Assembly: GCF_002531935.1 (NCBI RefSeq)
Contig: NZ_NWSV01000005.1
Span: forward strand, 372,001 to 436,000
Source: Rhizobium chutanense
GTDB taxonomy: Bacteria; Pseudomonadota; Alphaproteobacteria; Rhizobiales; Rhizobiaceae
Direction of reading: 5' to 3'
DNA length: 64,000 bases
The notes under the pieces are model-generated. The model did no database searches and was not told the origin of the DNA. It worked only from the letters and a program-made list of their open reading frames with translations. The translations under genes were made by a program, and so were the position numbers. Numbering within the stretch: the first letter of the stretch is position 1; each line of letters begins with the position of its first letter. Positions 17,027 through 26,054 of this stretch are shown one piece after another.

Positions 17027-18241
17027 ATGGATTTCGAAGCGTTTTTCAAAAACGAACTGGACGGGCTTCATGCCGAGGGCCGGTACCGCGTTTTTGCCGA
17101 TCTCGAACGTCACCGCGGCAATTTTCCCCGCGCGACGCGCCACACCGCCGATGGCGCAAAGGACGTCACGGTCTGGTGCTCCAACGACTATCTCGGCATG
17201 GGCCAGAACCCGAAGGTGATCGAGGCGATGAAGGCCGCCATCGACCACTGTGGCGCGGGTGCGGGAGGCACCCGGAATATTTCTGGCACCAACCACTATC
17301 ACGTCATGCTCGAACGTGAGCTTGCCGATCTGCACGGCAAGGAATCAGCCCTGATCTTCACCTCGGGCTATGTCTCCAACTGGGCGGCGCTCGGCACACT
17401 CGGGGCCAAGATCCCCGGCCTGATCATCTTCTCCGACGCGCTCAACCATGCCTCGATGATCGAGGGCATCCGTTATGCCAAGTGCGACAAGGTGATCTGG
17501 AAGCATAATGACGTCGCCGATCTCGAAGCCAAGCTCAAAGCCGCCGATCCGAAGGCGCCGAAGCTGATCGCCTTCGAGAGCGTCTATTCGATGGACGGCG
17601 ATATCGCCCCGATCAAGGAGATCTGCGATCTCGCCGACAAATACGGGGCGATGACCTATCTCGACGAAGTCCATGGCGTCGGCATGTACGGCCCGCGCGG
17701 TGGCGGCATTGCCGAGCGCGAGGGGCTGATGGACCGGCTGACGGTGATCGAGGGCACGCTCGGCAAGGCCTTTGGCGTCATGGGCGGTTATATCGCCGCG
17801 TCGGCAGCACTTTGCGATTTCATCCGTTCGTTCGCCTCCGGCTTCATCTTCACCACGGCGCTGCCGCCGGCGCTTGCCGCCGGTGCGGTCGCCTCGATCC
17901 AGCACCTGAAGGTCAGCCAGTTCGAGCGCGCCCGCCATCAGGACCGCGTCCGCAAGCTCAGATCGCTGCTCGACCAGAACGGCATTCCGCATATGCCCAA
18001 TCCGAGCCATATCGTGCCGGTGCTGGTCGGCGATGCGGCCAAGTGCAAGTGGATCTCCGACCTGCTGCTCGACAATTGCGGCGTCTATGTCCAGCCGATC
18101 AACTATCCCACCGTGCCGAAGAAGACCGAGCGGCTGCGCATCACGCCGACACCGCTGCATTCCGACGCCGATATCGCCCATCTGGTCGAGGCGCTGCATT
18201 CGCTCTGGTCGCGTTGTGCGCTCGCAAGGCACGTCGCCTGA
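17027..18241 (+). CDS. hemA: 5-aminolevulinate synthase
   Basis: A 404-residue PLP enzyme that condenses glycine and succinyl-CoA to 5-aminolevulinate, the first step of haem synthesis in alphaproteobacteria. The catalytic lysine is Lys247 in EGTLGKAFG, and the glycine-rich [12 protein letters not shown] and [10 protein letters not shown] stretches are intact. The start at 17027 (MDFEAFF) matches the usual N-terminus; ATG codons at 17015 and 17024 are also in frame. Sitting next to cbb3 genes and behind a FixK box, it is likely a low-oxygen copy that supplies the extra haem of the oxidase. Confidence 0.95.
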   Translation: MDFEAFFKNELDGLHAEGRYRVFADLERHRGNFPRATRHTADGAKDVTVWCSNDYLGMGQNPKVIEAMKAAIDHCGAGAGGTRNISGTNHYHVMLERELADLHGKESALIFTSGYVSNWAALGTLGAKIPGLIIFSDALNHASMIEGIRYAKCDKVIWKHNDVADLEAKLKAADPKAPKLIAFESVYSMDGDIAPIKEICDLADKYGAMTYLDEVHGVGMYGPRGGGIAEREGLMDRLTVIEGTLGKAFGVMGGYIAASAALCDFIRSFASGFIFTTALPPALAAGAVASIQHLKVSQFERARHQDRVRKLRSLLDQNGIPHMPNPSHIVPVLVGDAAKCKWISDLLLDNCGVYVQPINYPTVPKKTERLRITPTPLHSDADIAHLVEALHSLWSRCALARHVA

Positions 18242-18364
18242 GAATACAGGGCAAGACGCGGAATATGATCATGGCCGAAGTACAGGCATGAAGTCCGCCC
18301 GAAGCGCCGCACTCGGTGTTTGCCGGCTCTTTCTATAGGTCGCTACTTCGATGAAAAAACAGGA

Positions 18365-18583
18365 CTATTCCGCTTCCAGCAGAAGAGCTGTGGCGAGATA
18401 GCCCATGCTTATCGTGCTCGCGAAAAGATAGATGAACAGACCCTGGGCGATGTAGTTCTGAAATTCCCCTGCCGCGGAGCCGAAGGGCAAAAAGCCGTTC
18501 TGCCACACCAGGAGCCCGACAACGCATCCAATTGCGAAGCCCGTGGCCAGTCGAGTGAGCATGAAGCTGATCATGCGAGGCAT
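18365..18583 (-). CDS. Small two-helix membrane protein, function unknown
   Basis: A 72-residue protein starting MPRMISFMLTRLATG, with two membrane segments (about 10-30 and 44-66) and a short acidic end. A GAGG ribosome site lies seven bases before the ATG. The hydrophobic pattern supports it over the longer overlapping frame on the same strand. It stands alone and convergent with hemA; a part in the adjoining membrane respiratory system is possible. Confidence 0.6.
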   Translation of the reverse strand: MPRMISFMLTRLATGFAIGCVVGLLVWQNGFLPFGSAAGEFQNYIAQGLFIYLFASTISMGYLATALLLEAE

Positions 18584-18710
18584 GGAGAAACCTCAAGTTT
18601 GACTGAAATAAACGGCAGGCAACGCAGAATGTTCCAGCCGAAAGTGATCCTAATCAACGACCCGTCAGGCCGGCCGTGTCAGGAACGCAGGAACCGAAGG
18701 ACTTATAACC

Positions 18711-19268
18711 GTGCATCTTCTTCCTTTTGCGGCGAGCGTTTTCACGCTTCTCATTTTGCCCGGACCAACCAATGCGATATTGGCGATCGCATCTCAGGGG
18801 CTGACGTCCAGGCGGGCGATCATGCTTCTTGCAACGGTCGTCTTCGCCTATCTTGCGATTGTTCTTTCGGTCTCAGCTCTGGCCGCTCCCATTCTCCGTG
18901 ATCATCCCGCGATTTCGCAGGCCGTCAAACTTGCTTCGGCGACTTGGGTTTTCTACCTCGCGCTCCGGCTCTGGGGTGTCGGATCGAGCCCTGTGACGGT
19001 CGTAAGAATACGGCAGCTGGCCATAACTACCCTGTTGAATCCCAAGGGGTTCATCATCGGGCTGACAATAATCCCTCCCGCGCAGCAGGCATCATCGATA
19101 GCCGTTGTCGCCGTTCTCGCATCCATGGTGCTTCTCACCTCGGCCGTCTGGCTATCGATGGGCAGGATCGTGCTGGGAGACGAAAAGCAGATACCCTTGT
19201 TTGCCCGGCGATGTAGTTCCGCAGCACTCTTCGTGTTCTCCGCTGCGCTCACCGTCAGCGCATTTTGA
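18711..19268 (+). CDS. LysE-family exporter
   Basis: A 185-residue polytopic membrane protein with the LysE/RhtB signature PGPTN near residue 18 and about five helices. The GTG at 18711 is preferred because an AAGGA site stands nine bases upstream and the PGPTN motif falls at the usual distance from the N-terminus. At 185 residues it is slightly shorter than typical members (about 200-210). LysE proteins export amino acids or related metabolites; the substrate is not predictable. An IS30 element begins about 220 bases downstream. Confidence 0.8.
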   Translation: MHLLPFAASVFTLLILPGPTNAILAIASQGLTSRRAIMLLATVVFAYLAIVLSVSALAAPILRDHPAISQAVKLASATWVFYLALRLWGVGSSPVTVVRIRQLAITTLLNPKGFIIGLTIIPPAQQASSIAVVAVLASMVLLTSAVWLSMGRIVLGDEKQIPLFARRCSSAALFVFSAALTVSAF

Positions 19269-19489
19269 GGGGAGGAAACTCGCTGAGGGTTGCGCTATGC
19301 TTGGTTAGAGAAGACTTCATCGGCGTGCGGATTGGAACGCCATGCTGACGAGAGGCTTGTTGGTGCGGGGGCCTCTCTGCTTCACCTAGACGGCGAAAAT
19401 CATTCGCACGGAGACGTGCTGCAATGTTGCGTCCAGTTCCATAATGCAGATTACGCCACATCTCTGTAGCCGCAGGGGTACATTCTATT

Positions 19490-20586
19490 TCCAAGTGCGA
19501 CATGCCAATAGAAACAATGGCTTCCCTTTGGAGATTTGGCATGTCCCGATGCTATACGCAGCTTGCTCTCGCCGACCGACGACGCCTACATCAGCTGGTG
19601 GCGGCAAAAATTCCCGTCAACGAAATGGCACGTCAGCTTGGCCGCCATCGTTCGACGATTTACCGCGAGATCAAGCGCAACACGTTTCGCGATCGTGAGC
19701 TGCCGGACTACGACGGCTACTACAGCACGGTAGCTCACGATATCTCTAAGGAACGGCGACGCCGGCTGAGAAAGCTGCGGCGGTACCCGAATTTACGCAC
19801 GGAGATCATCAGCCAGTTGGAGGCACGCTGGTCTCCGGAGCAGATCGCCGGGCGCCTGTTGTTGGAGGGGCACAGCCTCGTCCGCGTCTGTAAAGAGACA
19901 ATCTATCGCTTCATTTACAGCAAGGAAGATTATGGGTTTGGTCTCTATCAGTATCTACCGGAAGCGCGTCGCAAACGTCGTCCACTGCGCTCCAGGAAGC
20001 CGCGCGACGGTGTGTTTCCAGCCTCGCACCGCATATCCCAACGTCCTGTTTTTATTGGAGATAGATCGCAGTTTGGACATTGGGACATTGGGAGGGCGAC
20101 CTCCTCATCTTTGAGCGTCCACTCGGCCATGCCAATGTCACCTCCCTCGTGGAGCGCAAGAGCCGCTACACCGTTCTCATCAAGAATCCGAGCCGGCATT
20201 CTCGCCCGATCATGGACAAGATCATCAGAGCTTCTTCTCCTTTGCCGGCCTTTGCGCGTCAAAGCTTCACCTTTGATCGCGGTACCGAGTTTGCGGGATT
20301 CCGGGCTTTGGAAGAAGGGATCGGCGCGCGGAACTGGTTTTGCGACCCAAGCGCGCCATGGCAAAAAGGAACCGTCGAGAACACCAACAAGCGCATTCGA
20401 CGTTTTCTGCCAGGCACCACAGACCTGACAATTGTGTCACAACGCGACCTTCTCCATCTCACGCGCCATATCAACGATCAACCGCGCAAATGCCTCGGAT
20501 ACAGGACACCAACCGAGGTGTTCATGGCGCATTTGCAAGAGGGAGGCTGATCCCCTACCCTCTAAGACAGGCATGATGCACTTGGA
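19490..20586 (+). mobile_element. IS30-family insertion sequence, transposase inactivated
   Basis: About 1.1 kb, the normal IS30 size. The near-perfect terminal inverted repeats have a 17-base core: TCCAAGTGCGACATGCC at 19490-19506 and, inverted, TCCAAGTGCATCATGCC at 20570-20586, differing at two positions. The outer few bases align less well, so the exact ends and any short target duplication cannot be fixed. It encodes a single transposase split by a frameshift. Confidence 0.75.
19541..20550 (+). pseudogene. IS30 transposase, frameshifted by an 8-bp tandem duplication
   Basis: The first part (from ATG 19541, MSRCYTQLALADRRR) has the IS30 N-terminal helix-turn-helix (NEMARQLGRHRSTIYREI) and runs to about 20080. 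The catalytic part continues in another frame to 20550: the DDE residues lie in GHWEGD, FDRGTEF and QKGTVENTNKRIR. The break is exactly at a tandem repeat GACATTGG at 20076-20083 and 20084-20091; removing one copy restores QFGHWEGDLL. Everything else looks intact, so inactivation is recent. Confidence 0.85.
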
Positions 20587-20609
20587 TTAGATTCTCCAAC
20601 CGCAAAGCT

Positions 20610-20886
20610 GAAGTGTCCTGTTTCTGCAAAGTTGGAATGTCACTCTCCTGCCGTTTTGCTGACGTGGGAGATAAGCGGATGGGACTGATGGCGATGAGCG
20701 AACGTGATGTGCGGCGGATCGAGATTCTATCGAAGGTGATCGCCGCATGACGCTGGTGTCGGCGGCGCATGTGCTTGCTCTGAGCGAGCGCCAGGTACGC
20801 CGTCTGCTGGAGCGGATCCGAACTGACGGTGCGGCGTCGATCCGGCACAAGGCGATTGGCCGACCGTCGAACAACCGGATCAGCTG
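20610..20886 (+). pseudogene. ISNCY-type transposase remnant (5' part, frameshifted)
   Basis: From ATG 20679 the frame reads MGLMAMSERDVRRIEIL and stops at 20750. The next frame continues it as RMTLVSAAHVLALSERQVRR and KAIGRPSNNR, the N-terminal helix-turn-helix region of ISNCY-type transposases. A few bases are missing where the two join. The rest of the transposase is absent: homology stops about 20880, where a different gene fragment begins on the other strand. Confidence 0.6.
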
Positions 20887-21290
20887 ACTTTGGAGCCGGT
20901 GCGCGGCCGCCAGGCCGAACTTATCTCAGCCTCGAAGAGATCGGCGGCATAGTCGCGCATGAACTCGAAGGCATTGCGGCGTTCGAGAAACATGATGCCT
21001 TCGGCGAGCTCGACGCTCTTGACCTCCGAGCCGTCCTGCTCCCGCTGCCCGGCGTGTTGCGCTTCCTCGTTTCGCTGAAGCTCGCGCTGGATGCGTTCGC
21101 CGGCCCGGTGGAAGAGGTTAACCGCCGACCAGAGCAGGTCTTCGAGATCGGGCTCCAGCCGCGTATCGCCGAGCATTTCGAACAGGGCGTCAAAGATCGC
21201 GGTCAGCGCCGACTGAACGACGGGCTCTTCCGGGAGTGGCCGCGGATCGGGCTCCTTCTGGAAAGGGCGATGGCTAACCCTTTCCAGCAT
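20880..21290 (-). pseudogene. DUF2493-type plasmid protein, 5' fragment
   Basis: A 136-residue frame whose sequence (SALTAIFDALFEMLGDTRL, LLWSAVNLFHRAGERIQREL) matches, from memory, the N-terminal half of DUF2493-containing proteins frequent on rhizobial plasmids. It ends abruptly at RTGSKVS, just where the ISNCY remnant begins; the DUF2493 domain itself is missing. The deletion or IS-mediated joining has therefore removed its 3' half. Confidence 0.55.
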
Positions 21291-21298
21291 TATGGATA

Positions 21299-21466
21299 AT
21301 TACGGCTCTGACGCGTAGCGGCGTCAAGGAGACGGTGGATCTTCTGGTGAGACGTGGGATGTTGGACGAGACGAGCGTCAAGAATTCGATGAGGCGCGGA
21401 ACGGCGCGCGTGTTCGAGATTTCGGAGGCGCTTCTGAAGAAGCTAAGTTTGTTCGGCGCCGGATGA
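21299..21466 (+). pseudogene. Short unrecognised coding fragment
   Basis: An open stretch of 55 codons (ITALTRSGVKETVDLLVRRG to KKLSLFGAG) without a start codon of its own. The composition looks like protein, perhaps the C-terminal end of a lost gene, but I do not recognise the family. It sits between the DUF2493 fragment and etfA, in a zone of decayed sequence. Confidence 0.25.
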
Positions 21467-21582
21467 GCAACAGATTTAAGTGACGGATTTCAATCCTATG
21501 CCCTCGGATCCAGCGGCTGTGGCCGCTCTCCTGATTGCGAAGCCAGGACGCCTTTTTGGTGTCGTGGGCATGGTCAGCTCTG

Positions 21583-22524
21583 CTAGATCTGCTGTTGCAA
21601 TTCCGGCAGCGCGTCGAAGAGATCGGCGACCAGACCGTAGTCGGCGACCTGGAAGATCGGCGCCTCCTCGTCCTTGTTGATGGCGACGATGACCTTCGAA
21701 TCCTTCATCCCGGCCAGATGCTGGATGGCGCCGGAGATGCCGGCGGCGATATAAAGATCAGGCGCCACCACCTTGCCGGTCTGGCCGACCTGCCAGTCGT
21801 TCGGGGCATAACCGGCATCGACGGCCGCACGGCTGGCACCGACGGCAGCTCCGAGCTTGTCGGCCAGCGGCAGGATGACTTCGCGGAACTTCTCCGCCGA
21901 TCCGAGCGCCCGGCCACCGGAGAGGATGATCTTCGCCGAGGTCAGCTCCGGACGGTCGGAGGCCGACAGCGCATCCTTGACGAACGTCGACAGACCGGGA
22001 TCGGAAACCGCGGGGATGACCTCGACCGCGGCGGAGCCGCCTTCTGCTCCGGAAGCAAACGAGGCGGTGCGCACGGTGATGACCTTCTTGGCATCGCTTG
22101 CCTGCACCGTCTGGATGGCATTGCCGGCATAGATCGGCCGCTTGAAGGTATCGGATGAGACGACTTCGACGATCTCCGAGACCTGGGCGACATCGAGCAG
22201 GGCGGCGACGCGCGGCAGCACGTTCTTGCCGACCGAGGTGGCGGCCGAGATGATCGTGTCGTAGCTGCCGGCGAGCGAGACGATCAGCTCGGAGAGCGGC
22301 TCGGCCAGATTGTTGGCGAGCGCATCGCTTTCGGCCAAGAGCACCTTGGCGACGCCGGAGAGTTTGGCCGCCTGTTCGGCCGCAGCCTTGGCGCCCTTGC
22401 CGGCGACCAGCACATGGACATCGCTTGCCTGTTCCTTGGCGATCTGGCTTGCGGCCGTCAGTGCCTTGGCGGTCTGGTCGGAAAGGCTCGAATTGTCGTG
22501 ATCGGCCAGAAGAAGAATGGTCAT
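21583..22524 (-). CDS. etfA: Electron transfer flavoprotein alpha subunit
   Basis: A 313-residue subunit with the C-terminal FAD-binding domain ([45 protein letters not shown]). With EtfB it carries electrons from acyl-CoA dehydrogenases to the ETF:ubiquinone oxidoreductase, whose gene is not here. It lies 26 bases after etfB. The size and sequence are those of housekeeping ETF, not of the nitrogen-fixation FixB; no fixC or fixX follows. The nearby acyl-CoA dehydrogenase at 26054 is a likely electron source. Confidence 0.93.
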   Translation of the reverse strand: MTILLLADHDNSSLSDQTAKALTAASQIAKEQASDVHVLVAGKGAKAAAEQAAKLSGVAKVLLAESDALANNLAEPLSELIVSLAGSYDTIISAATSVGKNVLPRVAALLDVAQVSEIVEVVSSDTFKRPIYAGNAIQTVQASDAKKVITVRTASFASGAEGGSAAVEVIPAVSDPGLSTFVKDALSASDRPELTSAKIILSGGRALGSAEKFREVILPLADKLGAAVGASRAAVDAGYAPNDWQVGQTGKVVAPDLYIAAGISGAIQHLAGMKDSKVIVAINKDEEAPIFQVADYGLVADLFDALPELQQQI

Positions 22525-22550
22525 GATAATTTACTCCTGTTCCTGCCCGA

Positions 22551-23300
22551 TTACAGCACGCCGGCTTCGTTCTTCAGCTTGTCGACCAGCTCGGCCACCG
22601 ACTTGACCTTGACGCCGGCCTTGCGGCCGGATGGCTCCTCGGTCTTCAGCACCTTCAGCCGCGGCGTCGTGGAGACGCCGAAATCGGCCGGAGCTTGTCT
22701 GTCGAGCGGCTTCTTCTTCGCCTTCATGATGTTCGGCAGCGAGGCATAACGCGGCTCGTTCAAACGCAGATCCGAGGTGACCACCGCCGGCAGCTTGATC
22801 TCGATCGTCTGCAGGCCGCCGTCGACTTCGCGGGTCACGGTCGCTTTGCCGTCCCCGATCTCGATCTTCGAGGCGAAGGTCGCCTGGGCCGAACCCAGCA
22901 ATGCCGCCAGCATCTGGCCGGTCTGATTGGAATCGTCGTCGATCGCCTGCTTGCCGACGATGACAAGCCCCGGCTGCTCGGCATCGGCGACACCCTTGAG
23001 GATCTTGGCGACGGCGAGCGGCTCGACTTGATCGTCGGTCTCGACCAGGATCGCCCGATCAGCGCCCATGGCAAGCGCCGTCCTCAGCGTCTCCTCGGCC
23101 TTGGCGGGGCCGATCGACACCACCACCACTTCCTCGGCCTTGCCGGCTTCCTTCAGCCGCAGCGCCTCTTCCACCGCGATCTCGTCGAACGGGTTCATCG
23201 ACATCTTCACATTGGCAAGCTCGACACCCGTGCCATCCGGACGAACCCGGATCTTTACGTTGTAGTCGACAACCCGTTTGACGGGCACGAGAATCTTCAT
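22551..23300 (-). CDS. etfB: Electron transfer flavoprotein beta subunit
   Basis: A 249-residue protein starting [19 protein letters not shown], the standard EtfB N-terminus, with the AMP-binding site and the recognition region [17 protein letters not shown] intact. It forms the ETF heterodimer with the downstream etfA product. It is first in a leftward etfB-etfA pair; the sequence upstream is a gene fragment, so the original promoter may have been changed by rearrangement. Confidence 0.93.
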   Translation of the reverse strand: MKILVPVKRVVDYNVKIRVRPDGTGVELANVKMSMNPFDEIAVEEALRLKEAGKAEEVVVVSIGPAKAEETLRTALAMGADRAILVETDDQVEPLAVAKILKGVADAEQPGLVIVGKQAIDDDSNQTGQMLAALLGSAQATFASKIEIGDGKATVTREVDGGLQTIEIKLPAVVTSDLRLNEPRYASLPNIMKAKKKPLDRQAPADFGVSTTPRLKVLKTEEPSGRKAGVKVKSVAELVDKLKNEAGVL

Positions 23301-23313
23301 GGCGGGATCTCCT

Positions 23314-23728
23314 CAGGCAAAAGTATAGGCGGTCTTGATGGTGGTGTAGAACTCGGCGGCATAGCGGCCCTGTTCCCGCGAGCCGCAAGAAGAGCCCTTG
23401 CGCCCGCCGAAGGGCACGTGGAAATCGACACCGGCTATCGGCAAGTTCACCATCACCATCTCCGCTTCGGAATTGCGCTTGAAATGCGTGGCGTGCTTGA
23501 GGCTCGTCGTGGCAATGCCGGAGACAGTCCGAAGTTGGTGTCATTGGCGGTGGCCAGAGATTCCTCATAGTTCCTAACGCGGATGACCGTAGCGACTGGG
23601 CCGAAGACTTCCTCGCGCGCGAACGCATGGCGTTCGTCGCCTCGGTAAAGAGTGCCGGTTGCAGATAGAAGCCTGGGTTCTCGCGCTCGAGCCGTTCTCC
23701 GCCGAAAGCGAGACTGGCGCCTTGGTTT
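23314..23728 (-). pseudogene. Aldehyde dehydrogenase, 3' fragment with frameshift
   Basis: Only the C-terminal part of an NAD-dependent aldehyde dehydrogenase remains. Its first portion reads FAREEVFGPVATVIRVRNYE and NDTNFGLS; near 23522 the frame is lost, and the next frame continues with ATTSLKHATHFKRN, VNLPIAGVDFHVPFGG and REQGRYAAEFYTTIK to a stop at 23314. The catalytic Cys and Glu region upstream is missing, replaced by a livF fragment. It cannot make a working enzyme. Confidence 0.75.
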
Positions 23729-23965
23729 GACGACGGGTGGCGCCAGACCGGGCGAGGGTTCGTCCAATAGGATCAATTCCGGGCGGACCATCATGGCGCG
23801 TGCGATCGCGAGTATCTGCCGCTCACCGCCCGACATAGTGTCGGCGGTCTGGTTTTGTTGTTTCTGGAGGCGCGGGAACAGATCGTGCATCGGTGTTCGA
23901 TCATCCTCGAAACTGGCCATGCCGATCGGTGTCGTCCCCATCGTCAGGTTCTCCTCAAAGCTCAT
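23729..23965 (-). pseudogene. Branched-chain amino acid ABC ATPase (LivF-like), internal fragment
   Basis: A 79-residue stretch with an ABC signature and Walker B: TMSGGERQILAIARAMM followed by PELILLDEPSPGLAPPVV, typical of LivF. The N-terminal Walker A part and the C-terminus are missing. It reads straight into the aldehyde dehydrogenase scrap, so the two were joined by a deletion or recombination. Confidence 0.7.
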
Positions 23966-24003
23966 TCCTGGTCGATCTGAACACGTACTTTAAAGGGCCC
24001 AGC

Positions 24004-24879
24004 TCATCGTGTCGGGATTGGTTCGTCAGCTCCATAGTCATAGAAACCGCGACCAGTTTTGCGCCCCAGCCAGCCTGCCTCGACATATTTGATGAGGAGC
24101 GGGCACGGCCGGTATTTCGGATCGGCAAATCCATCGTTCAGGACGCCCATGATCGATAGGCAGGTGTCCAGCCCGATGAAGTCCGCGAGCTCGAGCGGCC
24201 CCATCGGATGGTTGGCGCCGAGTTTCATGCTTAAGTCGATGTCGCGGACAGATCCCACGCCTTCGTAGAGCACGTAGACAGCCTCGTTGATCATTGGAAT
24301 GAGCACGCGGTTCACGATGAATGCCGGAAAGTCCGCCGCGCTCACCGGTGTCTTGCCGAGCCGTTCGACAACCGAAAGCACCGTGTGAAACGTGTCGTCG
24401 CTGGTGGCGATGCCGCGGATCAGCTCCACCAACTGCATCACCGGAACCGGATTCATGAAATGCAATCCCATGAAGCGTTCAGGATGAGCCGTCCTCCCGG
24501 CAAGTTTGGTAATGGAGATCGACGATGTGTTCGAGGTCAAAATCGCATCCCGCCTTACATGCGGCTTCAGCGATTCGAAAATTGTCAGTTTTAGAGCTTC
24601 CTGTTCGGTTGCTGCTTCGATCACAAGATCGCTCGATCCGAATTCCTCGATTTTCTGCGTCGTTCGAATGCGCGCCAGTGCCGCCCTCTTCGCGTCCGAC
24701 GTGATCTTGCCGCGAGCCACCTGTCTATCGACATTGGTCTCGATGTAGGCGAGTGCTTCGGTTAGCTTTTGAGCGTGCTGGTCCATAAGGAGAACGTCGA
24801 AGCCCGCGACAGCGAAAACCTGAGCGATGCCGGATCCCATCTGCCCGGCCCCGATGATGCCCACCGCGTGTACGGTCAT
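24004..24879 (-). CDS. 3-hydroxyacyl-CoA (3-hydroxybutyryl-CoA) dehydrogenase
   Basis: A 291-residue NAD-dependent enzyme. An N-terminal Rossmann domain begins with GIIGAGQMGSGIAQ, and the catalytic His and Glu lie in LHFMNPVPVMQLVELI; the C-terminal helical domain carries KLGANHPMGPLELADFIGLD. It oxidises 3-hydroxyacyl-CoA to 3-ketoacyl-CoA and resembles short-chain Hbd/PaaH enzymes. The start at 24879 overlaps the CoA-transferase stop (ATGA), so it is the third gene of a coupled unit. With a glutaryl-CoA dehydrogenase upstream, a role in turning crotonyl-CoA to acetoacetyl-CoA is plausible, though no enoyl-CoA hydratase is seen. Confidence 0.9.
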   Translation of the reverse strand: MTVHAVGIIGAGQMGSGIAQVFAVAGFDVLLMDQHAQKLTEALAYIETNVDRQVARGKITSDAKRAALARIRTTQKIEEFGSSDLVIEAATEQEALKLTIFESLKPHVRRDAILTSNTSSISITKLAGRTAHPERFMGLHFMNPVPVMQLVELIRGIATSDDTFHTVLSVVERLGKTPVSAADFPAFIVNRVLIPMINEAVYVLYEGVGSVRDIDLSMKLGANHPMGPLELADFIGLDTCLSIMGVLNDGFADPKYRPCPLLIKYVEAGWLGRKTGRGFYDYGADEPIPTR

Positions 24880-26054
24880 ATCGTCCCCTCTTCTGCATCT
24901 GATCGAGGAAAGTGACATGCCGTGTCGCCAAGGATCGGCGCCGCTCGTTCGAGTGAGAGCGCGCTCCGTGAAAAAAGGATGGGAGTCCGAAGACCGGGGA
25001 GGCCCTCCGGCTCGATCTGCAAGCCCCGCGCCCGGACTTGAGGATCGTTCAACGCTTCCCCGACCGTGTTGATCGGTCCGCCCGGAACGCCGGCATGCTC
25101 AAGAGCCGCAATGAGCTCGGTTTTCGCCCGCGACTTTGTGGCTTCGGCAATGGCCTCACAGAGCGCGATCCGATTCGTGACGCGGGCTGCATTGGACACA
25201 TAGGCGGGGTCGCTTGAATAGCCGCCCAGTCCCAGCACATCGCAAAGCGCGGTAAACTGCCGGTCGTTGCCGCAGGCTATGATGATATGGCCATCGGCGG
25301 CCGGGAAGACCTGGTAAGGCACGATGTTCGGATGCGCGTTTCCCAATCTGCGTGGCAAATTATTGCCGGCGAGATAGTTCATGGCCTGATTGGCGAGCAC
25401 GGCAACGCCCGTATCCATCAGCGACAGGTCGATCTGCTGCCCTCTGCCGGAGCGCTCACGTTCAACGAGCGCTGCCTGGATTCCAATGACGCCATAGAGA
25501 CCGGTGAAGATGTCGATCCAGGCGACACCGACCTTCTGGGGCTCCCTCTCCGGCTCGCCGGTAAGGTCCATAATGCCGCACATCCCCTGGATAAGGAAGT
25601 CGTAGCCGGGATGGCTTGCCCGTGGTCCGGTCTGGCCGAAGCCTGTTACGGACGCATAGACAATACGCGGATTGAGCTTCGCCACACTCTCATAGTCGAG
25701 ACCAAACTTCTTCAGACCCCCAACTCTGAAGTTTTCGACCAGGACATCGGCCTCGGCGATAAGGTCCTTGAGCTTTTCCAGATCGGCGGCGACGGCAAAA
25801 TCGCAAACGATCGAGCGTTTGCCACGATTGGCGGCATGGAAGTATGCGGCTACTTTCTCCGTGCCACCCTTGCCGTCCGGCCTATTGATGAAAGGTGGCC
25901 CCCAGGAACGAGTATCATCGCCCTGCGGGCTTTCCACCTTGATCACGTCCGCGCCAAGATCGGCCAGCGTCTGGCCGATCCATGGTCCTGCAAGGATGCG
26001 GGCCAGTTCTATTACCTTCAGTCCGGCAAGTGCGGTGGTCTTGCGGTCGGCCAT
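24876..26054 (-). CDS. Class III (CaiB/BaiF) acyl-CoA transferase
   Basis: A 392-residue family III CoA transferase. The N-terminal GLKVIELARILAGPWIGQTL and VIKVESPQGDDTR stretches are typical, and the Asp at about 181 (VAWIDIFTG) corresponds to the catalytic aspartate that forms acyl anhydrides and CoA esters. Between a glutaryl-CoA-type dehydrogenase and a hydroxyacyl-CoA dehydrogenase, the best guess is succinyl-CoA:glutarate CoA transferase, activating glutarate. It overlaps the upstream gene by one base (TAATG) and the downstream gene by four, so all three are coupled. Confidence 0.88.
   Translation of the reverse strand: MADRKTTALAGLKVIELARILAGPWIGQTLADLGADVIKVESPQGDDTRSWGPPFINRPDGKGGTEKVAAYFHAANRGKRSIVCDFAVAADLEKLKDLIAEADVLVENFRVGGLKKFGLDYESVAKLNPRIVYASVTGFGQTGPRASHPGYDFLIQGMCGIMDLTGEPEREPQKVGVAWIDIFTGLYGVIGIQAALVERERSGRGQQIDLSLMDTGVAVLANQAMNYLAGNNLPRRLGNAHPNIVPYQVFPAADGHIIIACGNDRQFTALCDVLGLGGYSSDPAYVSNAARVTNRIALCEAIAEATKSRAKTELIAALEHAGVPGGPINTVGEALNDPQVRARGLQIEPEGLPGLRTPILFSRSALSLERAAPILGDTACHFPRSDAEEGTI

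Noticed and set aside
16843..17319. A 158-codon frame across the hemA 5' end
   Set aside because: Wrong frame of hemA joined to intergenic sequence, without motif or ribosome site.
18333..18596. An 87-codon frame on the same strand as the small membrane protein
   Set aside because: Overlaps it in another frame and is rich in His, Arg and Ser; the 72-residue frame has two clean membrane helices and a ribosome site.
21583..23300. Whether the ETF pair is nitrogen-fixation fixA/fixB
   Set aside because: The proteins have the size and N-terminal sequence of housekeeping EtfB/EtfA, and no fixC, fixX or nif-type promoter lies next to them.
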